Source: JANXMY01 sp964251675
GTDB taxonomy: Bacteria; Armatimonadota; Armatimonadia; Armatimonadales; Capsulimonadaceae
Length of the DNA stretch: 64,000 nucleotides
Assembly: GCA_964251675.1 (NCBI GenBank)
Contig: CAXUKS010000001.1
Coordinates: forward strand, 186,001 to 250,000
Reading direction: 5' to 3'
Part shown: positions 25,511-33,282 of the stretch, piece after piece
Layout of the letters: every line of letters begins with the position of its first letter
How positions within the stretch are numbered: the first letter of the stretch is position 1
Made by a program: the position numbers and the translations under genes
Notes under the pieces: generated by a model
Seen by the model: only the letters and a program-made list of their open reading frames with translations
Database searches by the model: none
What the model was told of the DNA's origin: nothing

Positions 25511-25654
25511 AGAAGAACACGGGGCTGAACCCCCGTGCTTTGAAAGTGCAATTCCCCGCCTGCGCGGGCATAAGAAGTAACAATCCCAATTTCTCTTCGC
25601 CCGCGCAGGCGGGGGCTTGCCCTTTTGAAGCACGGGGTTCAGCCCCGTGTTCCT
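25511..25654. repeat. Long inverted-repeat element, family R1, full copy
   Basis: This 144-bp element is an imperfect palindrome. The left half has hairpin ACGGGGCTGAACCCCCGT and then CCCCGCCTGCGCGGG. The right half has CCCGCGCAGGCGGGGG and then GCACGGGGTTCAGCCCCGTG. Closely related copies are at 34136-34285 (full) and 30555-30620 (half). It occupies nearly all of the gap between thrC and the flavin reductase gene. Confidence 0.9.
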
Positions 25655-25674
25655 CCGTGCTGCCCTTTGCTCCC

Positions 25675-26277
25675 CTACCCCCACGTCTTCGGCAGATGCA
25701 GCGTGTCGCCGTTCAAGGACAAGTAATCTTCGGCCCCGACGCTTGCCAGCAAATCCGCCGCCATCGGGTCAAAGCCGCCGCTTTCCGTCACAAACTCATC
25801 CCGCAGGTAGACGCCCACAATCTGCGCCACCACAAACTCACACTTAGACGGAGGCAGGCCGTGAATATCCGTAACCCGGCACTCAATCGCCGCCGGGCTT
25901 TCCCCGATGCGCGAACAGCGCACCACTTCGCAGGGCACGTTCGTTAAGCCAAGACGCGCAAAGTCGTCCGCCTTTTCGGTCCCTTCGGCAGAGCGGTTCA
26001 TCTCCTCAGCCAGAAAGCGCGGCACAAGGTTAATCACAAATTCCCGCGTCGCCTTAATATTCGCCAGCGTGATTTTGTCCCCGCCGTCCCGCTGCGAGAA
26101 CGACACCCCCAGCATCGCCGGGTACGTCGCCAGCCCCGCAAACGAATTGTACGGCGCGATATTCGGCGTGCCGCTCGCGTCCACGGTCGAAATCAGCGCG
26201 ATAGGCCGGGGCGCAATCAGCGCCGCCCATAGCTTGCCGTTCACCTCACGCGGAATGTCTTCTGTCTTGTAGTGCAT
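25675..26277 (-). CDS. Flavin reductase-like FMN-binding protein
   Basis: This 200-residue flavin reductase-like split beta-barrel protein has the family pattern: PREVNGKLWAALIAPRPIAL, ISTVDASGTPNIAPYNSFAG and VSFSQRDGGDKITLANIKAT. Members bind FMN and may reduce it with NAD(P)H or serve as flavin chaperones. The substrate cannot be predicted. It is flanked by a repeat element and an unknown gene, with no operon partner. Confidence 0.85.
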   Translation of the reverse strand: MHYKTEDIPREVNGKLWAALIAPRPIALISTVDASGTPNIAPYNSFAGLATYPAMLGVSFSQRDGGDKITLANIKATREFVINLVPRFLAEEMNRSAEGTEKADDFARLGLTNVPCEVVRCSRIGESPAAIECRVTDIHGLPPSKCEFVVAQIVGVYLRDEFVTESGGFDPMAADLLASVGAEDYLSLNGDTLHLPKTWG

Positions 26278-26291
26278 AATTGATTGTCAGT

Positions 26292-26726
26292 CTAAGACGA
26301 CTCTATTTCGCCATCTGCGTTGAGGTAATAGTCTTCATTCCGCAAAAGCACGAAACTGCCGGATTCGCGCCACTCGTCAATCTCTTTTGGGTAATGCTGG
26401 CGTTCATCTTCGTTATTGTTTTCGGGATGGTCGAGAAAATCCTGATAATGATCAGGTAAGTCTTGAATACCAAGCCCAAGTTCCGGCAAGGAAAACGCTT
26501 TTACCGAGATCGTACCAGGCACAAAAGACTGAACTACCAAAGGTAACTCTGAGGTTTCCCGGCTAAAAGCAGCAAGGAAATTGCCTTCGGTGTCAAACTC
26601 CACACGATAGAACCCATCCATTAAGACTTGGCTGCCATTATCAAGGCGCCCCGCGTGGTAGTGATGAGCGTCGTTCTGAATCAGGTATAGGCGCTGAGGT
26701 AAGCTGTCTTCTGAAGCCTTTTCCAT
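26292..26726 (-). CDS. Hypothetical acidic protein
   Basis: This 144-residue acidic soluble protein has no recognisable domain. Segments are RLYLIQNDAHHYHAGRLDNG and FYRVEFDTEGNFLAAFSRET, and the C-terminal half is rich in Asp/Glu/Asn. The start is fixed by an excellent GGAGGAG eight bases upstream. That ribosome binding site is part of a degenerate copy of the 3' end of hom. Confidence 0.6.
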   Translation of the reverse strand: MEKASEDSLPQRLYLIQNDAHHYHAGRLDNGSQVLMDGFYRVEFDTEGNFLAAFSRETSELPLVVQSFVPGTISVKAFSLPELGLGIQDLPDHYQDFLDHPENNNEDERQHYPKEIDEWRESGSFVLLRNEDYYLNADGEIESS

Positions 26727-26730
26727 ACTG

Positions 26731-26782
26731 CTTACTCCTCCACCCGTATCCAATTTTTCAACGGCCGAAACGGTGTGCCGAC
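26731..26782 (-). repeat. Degenerate duplicate of the hom 3' end
   Basis: This roughly 51-base segment matches the last codons of homoserine dehydrogenase at 27518-27568 with about nine mismatches and a one-base indel. Read in the minus direction it still encodes NWIRVEE followed by TAA. It lies downstream of the DUF433-DUF5615 pair, so the pair is bracketed by direct repeats of the hom tail. Confidence 0.8.
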
Positions 26783-26789
26783 AATGCTT

Positions 26790-27134
26790 CTACAGCGGCA
26801 AGTACCGCACTTCGTTGGCGTATTCTTCTAACTCACTTGCCAGGGCGATTGTTTCCAGGTCGCTGACACACTGGCCGATTTGGGCGTCGCGCTGATGAAT
26901 GTAGAGAACGCCGACAAAGTATTCGCCTGCCCTCTGCCGCCGGTGGGCTTCAGCCAGAAAGTCATCGTCCTGCGTAAAGATCAGGCGGCCCAAAGCAGCG
27001 GCACGGTCTAACAGGTCGGGGTCAGCCAGCGTGGCCGAGCCGTCTTCCTGGGCCGTCCGCACATCCACCCCCCGGCGGCGCAGGCCAAGTGTGATGGCTT
27101 TGTTAACGTGTACGTCCATGTAAAAGGCAACCAT
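26790..27134 (-). CDS. DUF5615 PIN-like toxin
   Basis: This 114-residue PIN-like protein of the DUF5615 family has the acidic N-terminus FYMDVHVNKAITLGLRRRGV, a DVRTAQEDGSATLADPDLLD block and IFTQDDDFLAEAHRR, which are the usual active-site acidic positions of PIN-type RNases. It begins one base into the stop codon of the DUF433 gene (TGATG), the classic coupled toxin-antitoxin arrangement. Activity is not demonstrated for most family members. Confidence 0.82.
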   Translation of the reverse strand: MVAFYMDVHVNKAITLGLRRRGVDVRTAQEDGSATLADPDLLDRAAALGRLIFTQDDDFLAEAHRRQRAGEYFVGVLYIHQRDAQIGQCVSDLETIALASELEEYANEVRYLPL

Positions 27135-27514
27135 CAGGCGGCGACTTTTTCCTTTGTGCCAGCGTTTCGCGCTTCGGCGCGGGCACGCATCTGTTCACGC
27201 CAGAGGGTATTGTCCGGGGAAGCATAGCCCTCTTCGTACTTTGCCTGTCCCTGCTGTATCAGAGCGTCCACTTCCTGTGTGTGGTCATAGTAATAGGCCA
27301 GCGCGGCGTAGACTTGCGCCAGCGACAGGGACGGGTGATCGGCACAAATCACTTCCGGTGTATCTCCTCGCAGATGGTCTGCAACCACTTCGACGACTTT
27401 CACGTTGCTGCCGTCAATCCAGGCAATACCGCGCTCATCGCAGTGGATACGAAGCGTCCCGGAATACGAGCCGACTTGCACGGGCAGCGGCGGTTTTATG
27501 TTTGGGTTGTGCAT
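27134..27514 (-). CDS. DUF433 antitoxin-like protein
   Basis: This 126-residue protein has a DUF433-type winged-helix domain (residues 45-90: VVEVVADHLRGDTPEVICAD, then HPSLSLAQVYAALAYYYDHT) and a basic C-terminal tail. DUF433 proteins are the usual partners of DUF5615 toxins. The start ATG is 4 bases after the hom stop, using GAGGAG from the hom tail as ribosome binding site. Confidence 0.82.
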   Translation of the reverse strand: MHNPNIKPPLPVQVGSYSGTLRIHCDERGIAWIDGSNVKVVEVVADHLRGDTPEVICADHPSLSLAQVYAALAYYYDHTQEVDALIQQGQAKYEEGYASPDNTLWREQMRARAEARNAGTKEKVAA

Positions 27515-27518
27515 GAGC

Positions 27519-28823
27519 TTACTCCTCGACCCGTATCCAGTTTTCGATGGCCGAAACGATATGCAGACGGTTGATGACATCGAGGGCCGAGCGCAGGTTG
27601 GCTTCCAGGGTCTGGTGGGTAATCCAGACGATTTCGGCGTCGCCGCCGGGGAGGGCACGCTGGACGACGCTTTCAATAGAGACGTTGAAGTCGCCGAAGA
27701 CGGAGGCGAGGGAGGCCAGAACTTTCGGGCGGTCGTGGGCGATGAGGCGAATGTAGTATTTGGTGCGGAGACGGTCAATAGGCAGTGCTGGCTTGCGGTT
27801 ATAGCAGGTGCAGCCGATGCGGCCTGTCGCGCCCCGGCGGATGTTGCGGGCGATCTCAATCACGTCGCCCGCCACCGCGCTGCCGGTGGGCAGGCTGCCC
27901 GCGCCGCGCCCGTAGAACATCACATCGCCGACAGCGTCGCCTTTGAGGTAGACGGCGTTGTAGACATCGTTGACTGAGGCCAGCGGGTGCGACTTGGGAA
28001 GCAGAACGGGGTGAACGCGGATTTGCAGGGCGTCGCCCAAATCCTGCCCGATGCCGACGATTTTGATGACGTAACCCAGGTCTCGGGCGACTTCGATGTC
28101 CCGCTTGGTGATTTTGGTGATGCCTTCCACATAAATCTGCTCGGGCAGAACGCGGGACGTGAACGCGATGGACGACAGAATGGCCGTTTTATACTGCGCG
28201 TCGTAGCCTTCCACATCGTTGGTGGGGTCCGACTCGGCGTAGCCCCGCGCCTGCGCCTCGGCCAGCACATCGGCGAAATCGGCGTCCTCGGCGGTCATCT
28301 TAGATAATATATAGTTCGTCGTGCCGTTGACAATGCCCATCACTTCGGTAAAGTGATTGGCGGCGAGGGCCTGCTTCAAGGGCTGAATGATGGGGATGCC
28401 GCCGCCGACGCTGCCTTCAAAGTTGAAGTCCAGGCCCCGGTTTTCGGCTTCATGCAGCAAGTCGTGCCCGGCCTTCGCCATCATCTCTTTGTTCGCGGTG
28501 ACGATATTTTTGCCGTGCTGAATGGCCCGCAGCACCAGGTCATGCGCGGGGGTGACGCCGCCAATCAGCTCGCAGACAATGTCAATGTCCGGGTCATCGG
28601 TGACGTCTTCAGCCCGCTCCGTCAGAAGCGCCGGGTCAATGGCCGCATCCCGCGCTTTGGACTTATCGCGGACGGCCACGCGGGTGACTACCACGGGCAG
28701 GCCGACTTTACGGGCGATGGCCTCGGCATTCTCGGTCAGCACCCGCATCGTGCCGCTGCCGACGACCCCGAAGCCGAGCAGGCCCACGCTGATTTGTTTT
28801 TTGTCTTTGAGTGTCTCTGTCAA
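27519..28823 (-). CDS. hom: Homoserine dehydrogenase
   Basis: Hom reduces aspartate semialdehyde to homoserine for threonine and methionine synthesis. The 434 residues show the NAD(P) motif VGLLGFGVVGSGT, the TANKEMMAKAG block, EGSVGGGIPIIQPL, NGTTNYILSKMTAED and DVEGYDAQYKTAIL, followed by a C-terminal ACT domain (residues 355-430) for feedback control. The start is a TTG seven bases after the accB stop, so accB and hom are probably cotranscribed. Confidence 0.95.
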   Translation of the reverse strand: MTETLKDKKQISVGLLGFGVVGSGTMRVLTENAEAIARKVGLPVVVTRVAVRDKSKARDAAIDPALLTERAEDVTDDPDIDIVCELIGGVTPAHDLVLRAIQHGKNIVTANKEMMAKAGHDLLHEAENRGLDFNFEGSVGGGIPIIQPLKQALAANHFTEVMGIVNGTTNYILSKMTAEDADFADVLAEAQARGYAESDPTNDVEGYDAQYKTAILSSIAFTSRVLPEQIYVEGITKITKRDIEVARDLGYVIKIVGIGQDLGDALQIRVHPVLLPKSHPLASVNDVYNAVYLKGDAVGDVMFYGRGAGSLPTGSAVAGDVIEIARNIRRGATGRIGCTCYNRKPALPIDRLRTKYYIRLIAHDRPKVLASLASVFGDFNVSIESVVQRALPGGDAEIVWITHQTLEANLRSALDVINRLHIVSAIENWIRVEE

Positions 28824-28829
28824 AAGGGG

Positions 28830-29348
28830 TTACGGCTCCACATAAATGAGCGGCTGCCCCTGCTGCACCAGCTTGCCGCTTTCGGCGGGGATTTCGGTGA
28901 CCCGGCCCGCGACTTCGGCGGGGATTTCGCTGTACACTTTCATGGCTTCAATCAGCCCAATCGGCTGACCGACCTTGATGATGTCGCCGACCGACACAAA
29001 CGCCGGGTCATCGGGCGAGGCGGAGCGGTAAAAGACCCCCACCATCGGCGACTCCAGCGCCACGGTGGAGGCGGCGCGGGCGGGCGCGGGGGGCGCGGTC
29101 ACGGCAGTCTGCGAGTAGGCGGGCGTCTGCGCCGCTGAAAGTGTCTGCGGGTGCGCCATCACAGCCACTGCCGGAGAGGCAGCCATAGCGACCGGCTCGG
29201 CGACGGCTTTCACGGTCACGCTCACGCCGCCGTCTTCCACGGTCAGCTCGGACAGACCATGCTGCGCCACCAGCCCGGCCAGCCGCCGCACGGCCTCCGT
29301 CAGCGCCGCATCGTCATTCAGTTCTTCGCCCGTCAAGTCTTCGCTCAA
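28830..29348 (-). CDS. accB: Biotin carboxyl carrier protein of acetyl-CoA carboxylase
   Basis: AccB carries the biotin of acetyl-CoA carboxylase. The C-terminal biotinyl domain has the attachment Lys in LIEAMKVYSEIPAEVAGR (the usual motif is AMKLMNEI) and ends LVQQGQPLIYVEP. An Ala/Pro linker joins it to the N-terminal helix (RLAGLVAQHGLSELTVEDG). I chose the TTG at 29348 (172 residues) because AGGGAG lies six bases before it and it is downstream of the predicted promoter. An ATG at 29369 is the alternative. Other carboxylase subunits are not in the window. Confidence 0.88.
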   Translation of the reverse strand: MSEDLTGEELNDDAALTEAVRRLAGLVAQHGLSELTVEDGGVSVTVKAVAEPVAMAASPAVAVMAHPQTLSAAQTPAYSQTAVTAPPAPARAASTVALESPMVGVFYRSASPDDPAFVSVGDIIKVGQPIGLIEAMKVYSEIPAEVAGRVTEIPAESGKLVQQGQPLIYVEP

Positions 29349-29380
29349 GCCAATCTCCCTAACCACCATCTCGGTAAGCC

Positions 29381-29411
29381 ATTGTAGCACGCGGGCAGGG
29401 GGCGAAGTCAA
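29381..29411 (-). promoter_or_regulatory. Predicted promoter of accB-hom
   Basis: TTGACT (29406-29411) and TACAAT (29381-29386) on the minus strand are separated by 19 bases, and TG lies in the extended -10 position (TGC-TACAAT). Transcription would begin near 29374, between the two possible accB start regions. Confidence 0.5.
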
Positions 29412-29455
29412 GCCGAGAAGGAATTGCCTGCCCGTGTGCCGAAAGGGGCCTCACC

Positions 29456-30523
29456 ATGAGCTTAGAAGATTTACGACAGGAAATTGACGGCATAGATGCC
29501 GAGATTGTGCGCCTGCTGAATGCCCGCGCCGAAGTGTCCCTGCAGGTCGGCCAGCAGAAAGCCGCCAGCAACAGCACGCGCTATTTTGCCCCCGAGCGCG
29601 AGCGGGATTTAGTGGACCGCCTCCTAGCCCTGCACGGCGGCGGCGCTCTGCCCAAAGAGGCGCTGGTTGCCGTCTACCGCGAGATTGTGTCGGCCTCCAT
29701 TGCCCTGCAAAAGCCGATGACCGTGGCCTACTGGGGTCCTCCCGGCACGTTCACCGAGATGGCGGCGCTGCAGCGGTTCGGGGCGTCGGCCCTGTACCAC
29801 GACTGCCGCTCTATCCCCGATGTCTTCGGCGAGGTCGAGCGCGGGCGGGCGGACTACGGGGTCGTGCCCGTGGAAAACTCCACCGACGGCGTGGTCACCT
29901 ACACATTGGATATGTTTCACGAAACATCGCTGAAAGTCTGCGCCGAGATTTTCGTGCCGATTGTGCAGAACTTACTCACCCACGCCAAATCGTTGGCCGG
30001 CATCAAGCGGCTGTATTCGGCTCCCATCGTTATCGGCCAGTGCCGCCGCTGGCTGGACACGCACCTGCCGCACGTCGAGATTGTGGAAGCCCAGCCCACC
30101 TCCAAAGCCGCCGAGCGGGCCGCCGCCGACCCCGAAGCCGCCGCCATCGCCCCCCGCCGCGCCTCGGAAGTCTATGCCATCCCCATGCTCTTTGAGAGCA
30201 TTCAGGACAGCCCGCACAACCGCACCCGCTTTCTGGTGATTGGCCGCAACGAACCACCGCCGACCGGGCGGGACAAAACGAGCGCCCTGTTCGCGGTCAA
30301 AAACGAGCCGGGTTCTCTAGGCCGCGCCCTGCGGGCCTTTGAAGCGCACGGGGTTAATCTCTCTATGATTGCCTCCCGCCCCGCTAAGAACGCCGCCTGG
30401 GAATACGTGCAGTTTGCGGACTTCCAGGGGCATGAACTCGATGAACCCGTCAAGTTGGCGCTGGACGACCTACGGAAGCAGTCCATTTATGTCAACGTGC
30501 TTGGCTCTTACCCGGAGGGGTGA
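29456..30523 (+). CDS. pheA: Bifunctional chorismate mutase/prephenate dehydratase
   Basis: PheA makes phenylpyruvate from chorismate. The 355 residues comprise a chorismate mutase domain (1-85: LRQEIDGIDAEIVRLLNARA), a prephenate dehydratase domain (90-270: YWGPPGTFTEMAALQRFGA, VPVENSTDGVVTYTLD and the TRF motif in HNRTRFLVIGRN) and an ACT domain (285-355: KNEPGSLGRALRAFEAHGV). AAAGGGG lies seven bases before the ATG. It is divergent from accB. Confidence 0.96.
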   Translation: MSLEDLRQEIDGIDAEIVRLLNARAEVSLQVGQQKAASNSTRYFAPERERDLVDRLLALHGGGALPKEALVAVYREIVSASIALQKPMTVAYWGPPGTFTEMAALQRFGASALYHDCRSIPDVFGEVERGRADYGVVPVENSTDGVVTYTLDMFHETSLKVCAEIFVPIVQNLLTHAKSLAGIKRLYSAPIVIGQCRRWLDTHLPHVEIVEAQPTSKAAERAAADPEAAAIAPRRASEVYAIPMLFESIQDSPHNRTRFLVIGRNEPPPTGRDKTSALFAVKNEPGSLGRALRAFEAHGVNLSMIASRPAKNAAWEYVQFADFQGHELDEPVKLALDDLRKQSIYVNVLGSYPEG

Positions 30524-30702
30524 GCAACCGTTTGGTTTCCGGCTTTTGTGTTGCTGGAAGACCACGGGGCTGAACCCCCGTGCTTTAAAGTGCAATTCCC
30601 CGCCTTCGCGGGCAGAAGCACTACCAAAAAGGCCACAGTTTATAACCCACGGCCCCCGACAACACTAACTCAACCGGGCTCACACTCTGAAAGGTAACGC
30701 AC
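30524..30702. other. Intergenic gap holding a half R1 repeat
   Basis: Apart from the repeat at 30555-30620, I see only the AAAGG ribosome binding site of the following gene at about 30690-30694. There is no further gene. Confidence 0.6.
30555..30620. repeat. Half copy of repeat family R1
   Basis: The left half of the R1 element (ACGGGGCTGAACCCCCGTGC, then TTCCCCGCCTTCGCGGG) is present without the mirror half. This suggests deletion, or that the half unit is itself mobile. Confidence 0.85.
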
Positions 30703-31317
30703 ATGAAAACCGCGCTCATTTCTGCTTTTGTCGTTCTCACACAGATTGCCCCGTCGTTTGCTCAGGCCGCGCCGCAAGCCGCGCCGCCTACGCCTCGCTT
30801 TTGCATAACGCTTGAAGCCGTGGAAGTCAGTGGCGATACGAGTTACAGCGTCACTCCCGGTTCAGAACCGGCGGCAGGTGTCTTGCAAGATATGCTCAAA
30901 AAAGGTGGCGTAGAACTGACCGAAGTGAGCCTTGTCACCCCCAATGACTTTTCCGGTTCCGCAGAATCTAGCCAATTAGTCGTGTATTCTGCTCAGGATC
31001 AAGGAAAGCCAACGCTGGGTTTTGTGCGTGTTCCCACTCTTCTGGAAGCTCTGCCACATCTCAACCCGGACGGAACAGTTACAGTTGGCTTAAAAATCAT
31101 GGTTTCGCACACTGTACCCGCTGCTGCTGGCCTTACCCCGGTTACAACAAGTCAGTCGATGACAACCAAACAAACGTTCAAAGATGGCGGAACGAAGCTT
31201 TTTGGCGGCGCTGCTTTGCCCGGCAAGAAATCGCTGCTTATGTTTGTGACCGTGCGGAAGATTTTGGCCGATCCCCCCGCGTCTGACCGGGTGAAGACGT
31301 TTCCGGGAGGTCAATAA
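30703..31317 (+). CDS. Secreted protein with a secretin-like beta domain
   Basis: This 204-residue protein has a signal peptide (MKTALISAFVVLTQIAPSFA). The C-terminal half has VRVPTLLEALPHLNPDGTVT, then VGLKIMVSHTV, and finally TFKDGGTKLFGGAALPGKKS followed by LLMFVTVRKI. That strand pattern resembles the end of secretin domains (GspD/PilQ), but it is far too short to form a channel. It overlaps the next gene by one base, so the two membrane/periplasmic proteins are coupled. The function is unknown. Confidence 0.6.
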   Translation: MKTALISAFVVLTQIAPSFAQAAPQAAPPTPRFCITLEAVEVSGDTSYSVTPGSEPAAGVLQDMLKKGGVELTEVSLVTPNDFSGSAESSQLVVYSAQDQGKPTLGFVRVPTLLEALPHLNPDGTVTVGLKIMVSHTVPAAAGLTPVTTSQSMTTKQTFKDGGTKLFGGAALPGKKSLLMFVTVRKILADPPASDRVKTFPGGQ

Positions 31318-31634
31318 TGGTTGATCGCACGCTTGCTTTTACCGCATTAGGTTCCATTGGCATTTGCGTTGGTCTTTTTACGCTTAGACTGCATGGGGTC
31401 ATAGGGCACGACGATCCACTTCTTTGGCTGATCAATACGTGTTTCATCTGCGCCGAAGTGCTGGCAACTGCGACAAGCTCCGCCTTCGCGGCACGGAGTG
31501 TGTTCAGAGGGGCAAAAAACCTTCCGGCAGGCGTTCGATATGTCGCCAGCATCTTCTCCTCAATCACAGTGTTTGTTGGTGATGCTGTTGTCTCACTCTA
31601 CTTTTTAGTGGGCATGAACTGGCTGGGTGAGTAG
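31317..31634 (+). CDS. Small three-helix membrane protein
   Basis: This 105-residue protein has three predicted membrane helices (about residues 7-24, 34-58 and 75-100). It has no recognised domain. Start and stop overlap with the upstream secreted protein (TAATG) suggests they work together. Confidence 0.55.
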   Translation: MVDRTLAFTALGSIGICVGLFTLRLHGVIGHDDPLLWLINTCFICAEVLATATSSAFAARSVFRGAKNLPAGVRYVASIFSSITVFVGDAVVSLYFLVGMNWLGE

Positions 31635-31684
31635 ATTTTTCCGGTCGGCGCACGGGGACGCACCGAATCAGACTCGGAGGAATA

Positions 31685-32107
31685 ATGGCCGAAAGCCTGC
31701 CGATTCAAGGCCCATTAATTGTTTTTGAACTAAACCATGTCGCGCTTCATGTCAGCGACTTGGATGTGTCTATCGAGTTTTATCGGAATGTGCTGGGGCT
31801 GCCGCAGCTTACTCGGCCTGCGTTTTCGTTTGGCGGGGCTTGGTTTGCGCTGGGTAGCCAGCAATTACACTTGATTGAAGACGCCACAAGCGCAGGCAAA
31901 GACCGGCGCGTGCTGCATGTGGCGCTTCTCGTCGAAGACGCCGGGGAATGGGCGGACAGGCTGCGGGAGCGGGGCATGACTAATTTGCGCGGGCCATCGC
32001 CGCGCCCGGACGGGGCGCGACAGGTGTTTCTCTCTGACCCGGATGGCTATGAGCTGGAGCTTTTGGAGCGGGCAACGCTGCCCGCGCTTTCCCCGGAGGT
32101 CATTTGA
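31685..32107 (+). CDS. VOC-family (glyoxalase-like) protein
   Basis: This 140-residue single vicinal-oxygen-chelate domain protein begins FELNHVALHVSDLDVSIEFY, continues with HVALLVEDAGEWADRLRERG and ends VFLSDPDGYELELLE. The metal ligands would be His in the first strand, His in HVALL and Glu in ELELLE. Such proteins are lyases, dioxygenases or resistance proteins, and the substrate is unknown. AGACTCGGAGGAATA provides the ribosome binding site. It overlaps the MFS gene by four bases. Confidence 0.82.
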   Translation: MAESLPIQGPLIVFELNHVALHVSDLDVSIEFYRNVLGLPQLTRPAFSFGGAWFALGSQQLHLIEDATSAGKDRRVLHVALLVEDAGEWADRLRERGMTNLRGPSPRPDGARQVFLSDPDGYELELLERATLPALSPEVI

Positions 32108-33270
32108 CGCAGAATAATTTGGGCGGACGCCGCGCTGTGGCGGCGATGTGCTGCGCCGCGCTGTTTTTGTTTTCGCTCTATCTCGGCGCGATTGGGGTGT
32201 TCCTGCCGGTGCTGGGCCAGGCGTTCGGGCTGGGGCCAGCCGTGCAGGGGCGGGTGTTTCCGGCAAATTTCGGCGGGTTCATTGTCGGCGTTTTGCTGTG
32301 CGGCTTTTTGTCAGACCGGCTGGGGCGCAAGCGGGTTCTGCAGGGCGCGATGGGCCTGTTCGCCCTGGCGCTGGGGCTGGCGGGGCTGGCGCACTCGTTC
32401 GGCTGGGTGCTGGTGGCGTTTGCGCTGATTGGCGCGGGCGGCGGGGCGATGGAAACGGTGGCAAGCGCCCTGGCGGCGGATTTGTTTCCTGAACGGCGGG
32501 CGGCGATTTTGAACACGATTCAAGTGGCGTTTGGCGCGGGGGCCATTGTCAGCCCCCTGCTGGCGCACCGGCTGCTGGCGGCGGGGACGGCCTGGCACAC
32601 GCTGTTTCTGGCCGCCGCGCTGGCAAACTTCGTTCTGCTGGCGGCGCTCAGTGCGCTGGCCGTGCCGAAGGTGGCGCACGACAGCGAGGCTTTGGACGCG
32701 GCGGCCCTGCGGCGGATTGTCCGTCAGCCGGTGTTTCTGATGCTGTGCGCGTGTCAGGCGCTTTATGTCGGGGCCGAGACCGGATGGTCGTCATGGCTGC
32801 CCAGCTACTTTGACCGGCTGCCACAGGGCGCAGCGTGGTCCGGGCTGGTGGTCAGCGCGTTCTGGGCGGCGATGACGGTGGGCCGGGCGGCAGTCGGCGG
32901 CGGGGTGCGCGGCCTGCCCCTGCCGCGTCTGGCGGGCGGCCTGGCTGTGGCCGGGGCAATGATGGCCGCCTTGACGCTCCTGCCGAGCACGCCGGGATTA
33001 GTTCTGCTGGGCGTGCTGGGCACGGGGCTGTTCTTTTCGGGCATTTTCGGGCTGGTGCTAGCGGAGTCCGGGGAGCGGTTCCCGCGCTCGTCGGGGACAG
33101 TCTTCGGGGCGGTCGTGGCGGCGGGCGGGGTCGGCGGCGCGGGCGTGCCCTGGGCGATTGGGGAGCTGACGGGGCCGTGGGGCTGGCACGGGNNNNNNNN
33201 NNCGGCGATTTTAGCCGTGCTTTTGTTGAGTTTGAACCGGCGCGGCGGGAACCGGACGGCCCGCCAATGA
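32104..33270 (+). CDS. MFS transporter (contains a 10-base N gap)
   Basis: This 388-residue major facilitator protein has 12 predicted membrane segments, the loop 2-3 motif GFLSDRLGRKRVLQGAMGLF and a mid-protein ALAADLFPERRAAILNTIQV. It starts with TTG inside the stop of the VOC gene (TTGA). Ten undetermined bases at 33193-33202 lie in the last helix. The frame remains open on both sides if exactly ten bases are assumed, but the true length is unknown. The substrate is unknown. Confidence 0.82.
   Translation: MTQNNLGGRRAVAAMCCAALFLFSLYLGAIGVFLPVLGQAFGLGPAVQGRVFPANFGGFIVGVLLCGFLSDRLGRKRVLQGAMGLFALALGLAGLAHSFGWVLVAFALIGAGGGAMETVASALAADLFPERRAAILNTIQVAFGAGAIVSPLLAHRLLAAGTAWHTLFLAAALANFVLLAALSALAVPKVAHDSEALDAAALRRIVRQPVFLMLCACQALYVGAETGWSSWLPSYFDRLPQGAAWSGLVVSAFWAAMTVGRAAVGGGVRGLPLPRLAGGLAVAGAMMAALTLLPSTPGLVLLGVLGTGLFFSGIFGLVLAESGERFPRSSGTVFGAVVAAGGVGGAGVPWAIGELTGPWGWHGXXXXAILAVLLLSLNRRGGNRTARQ
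33193..33202. other. Run of ten undetermined bases (assembly gap)
   Basis: The sequence reads N at ten consecutive positions inside the MFS gene. Ten is a common placeholder length, so the real gap may be of any size. Confidence 0.99.
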
Positions 33271-33282
33271 GTTTGTCAGGGT

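Noticed and set aside
25511..25654. CRISPR array or tRNA in the palindromic gap
   Set aside because: There are no regularly spaced direct repeats with unique spacers and no cloverleaf. The segment is one imperfect palindrome with relatives elsewhere.
27515..27859. N-terminal extension of the DUF433 protein into hom
   Set aside because: The extended frame overlaps the clear ACT domain of homoserine dehydrogenase in another frame. The ATG at 27514 follows a good ribosome binding site.
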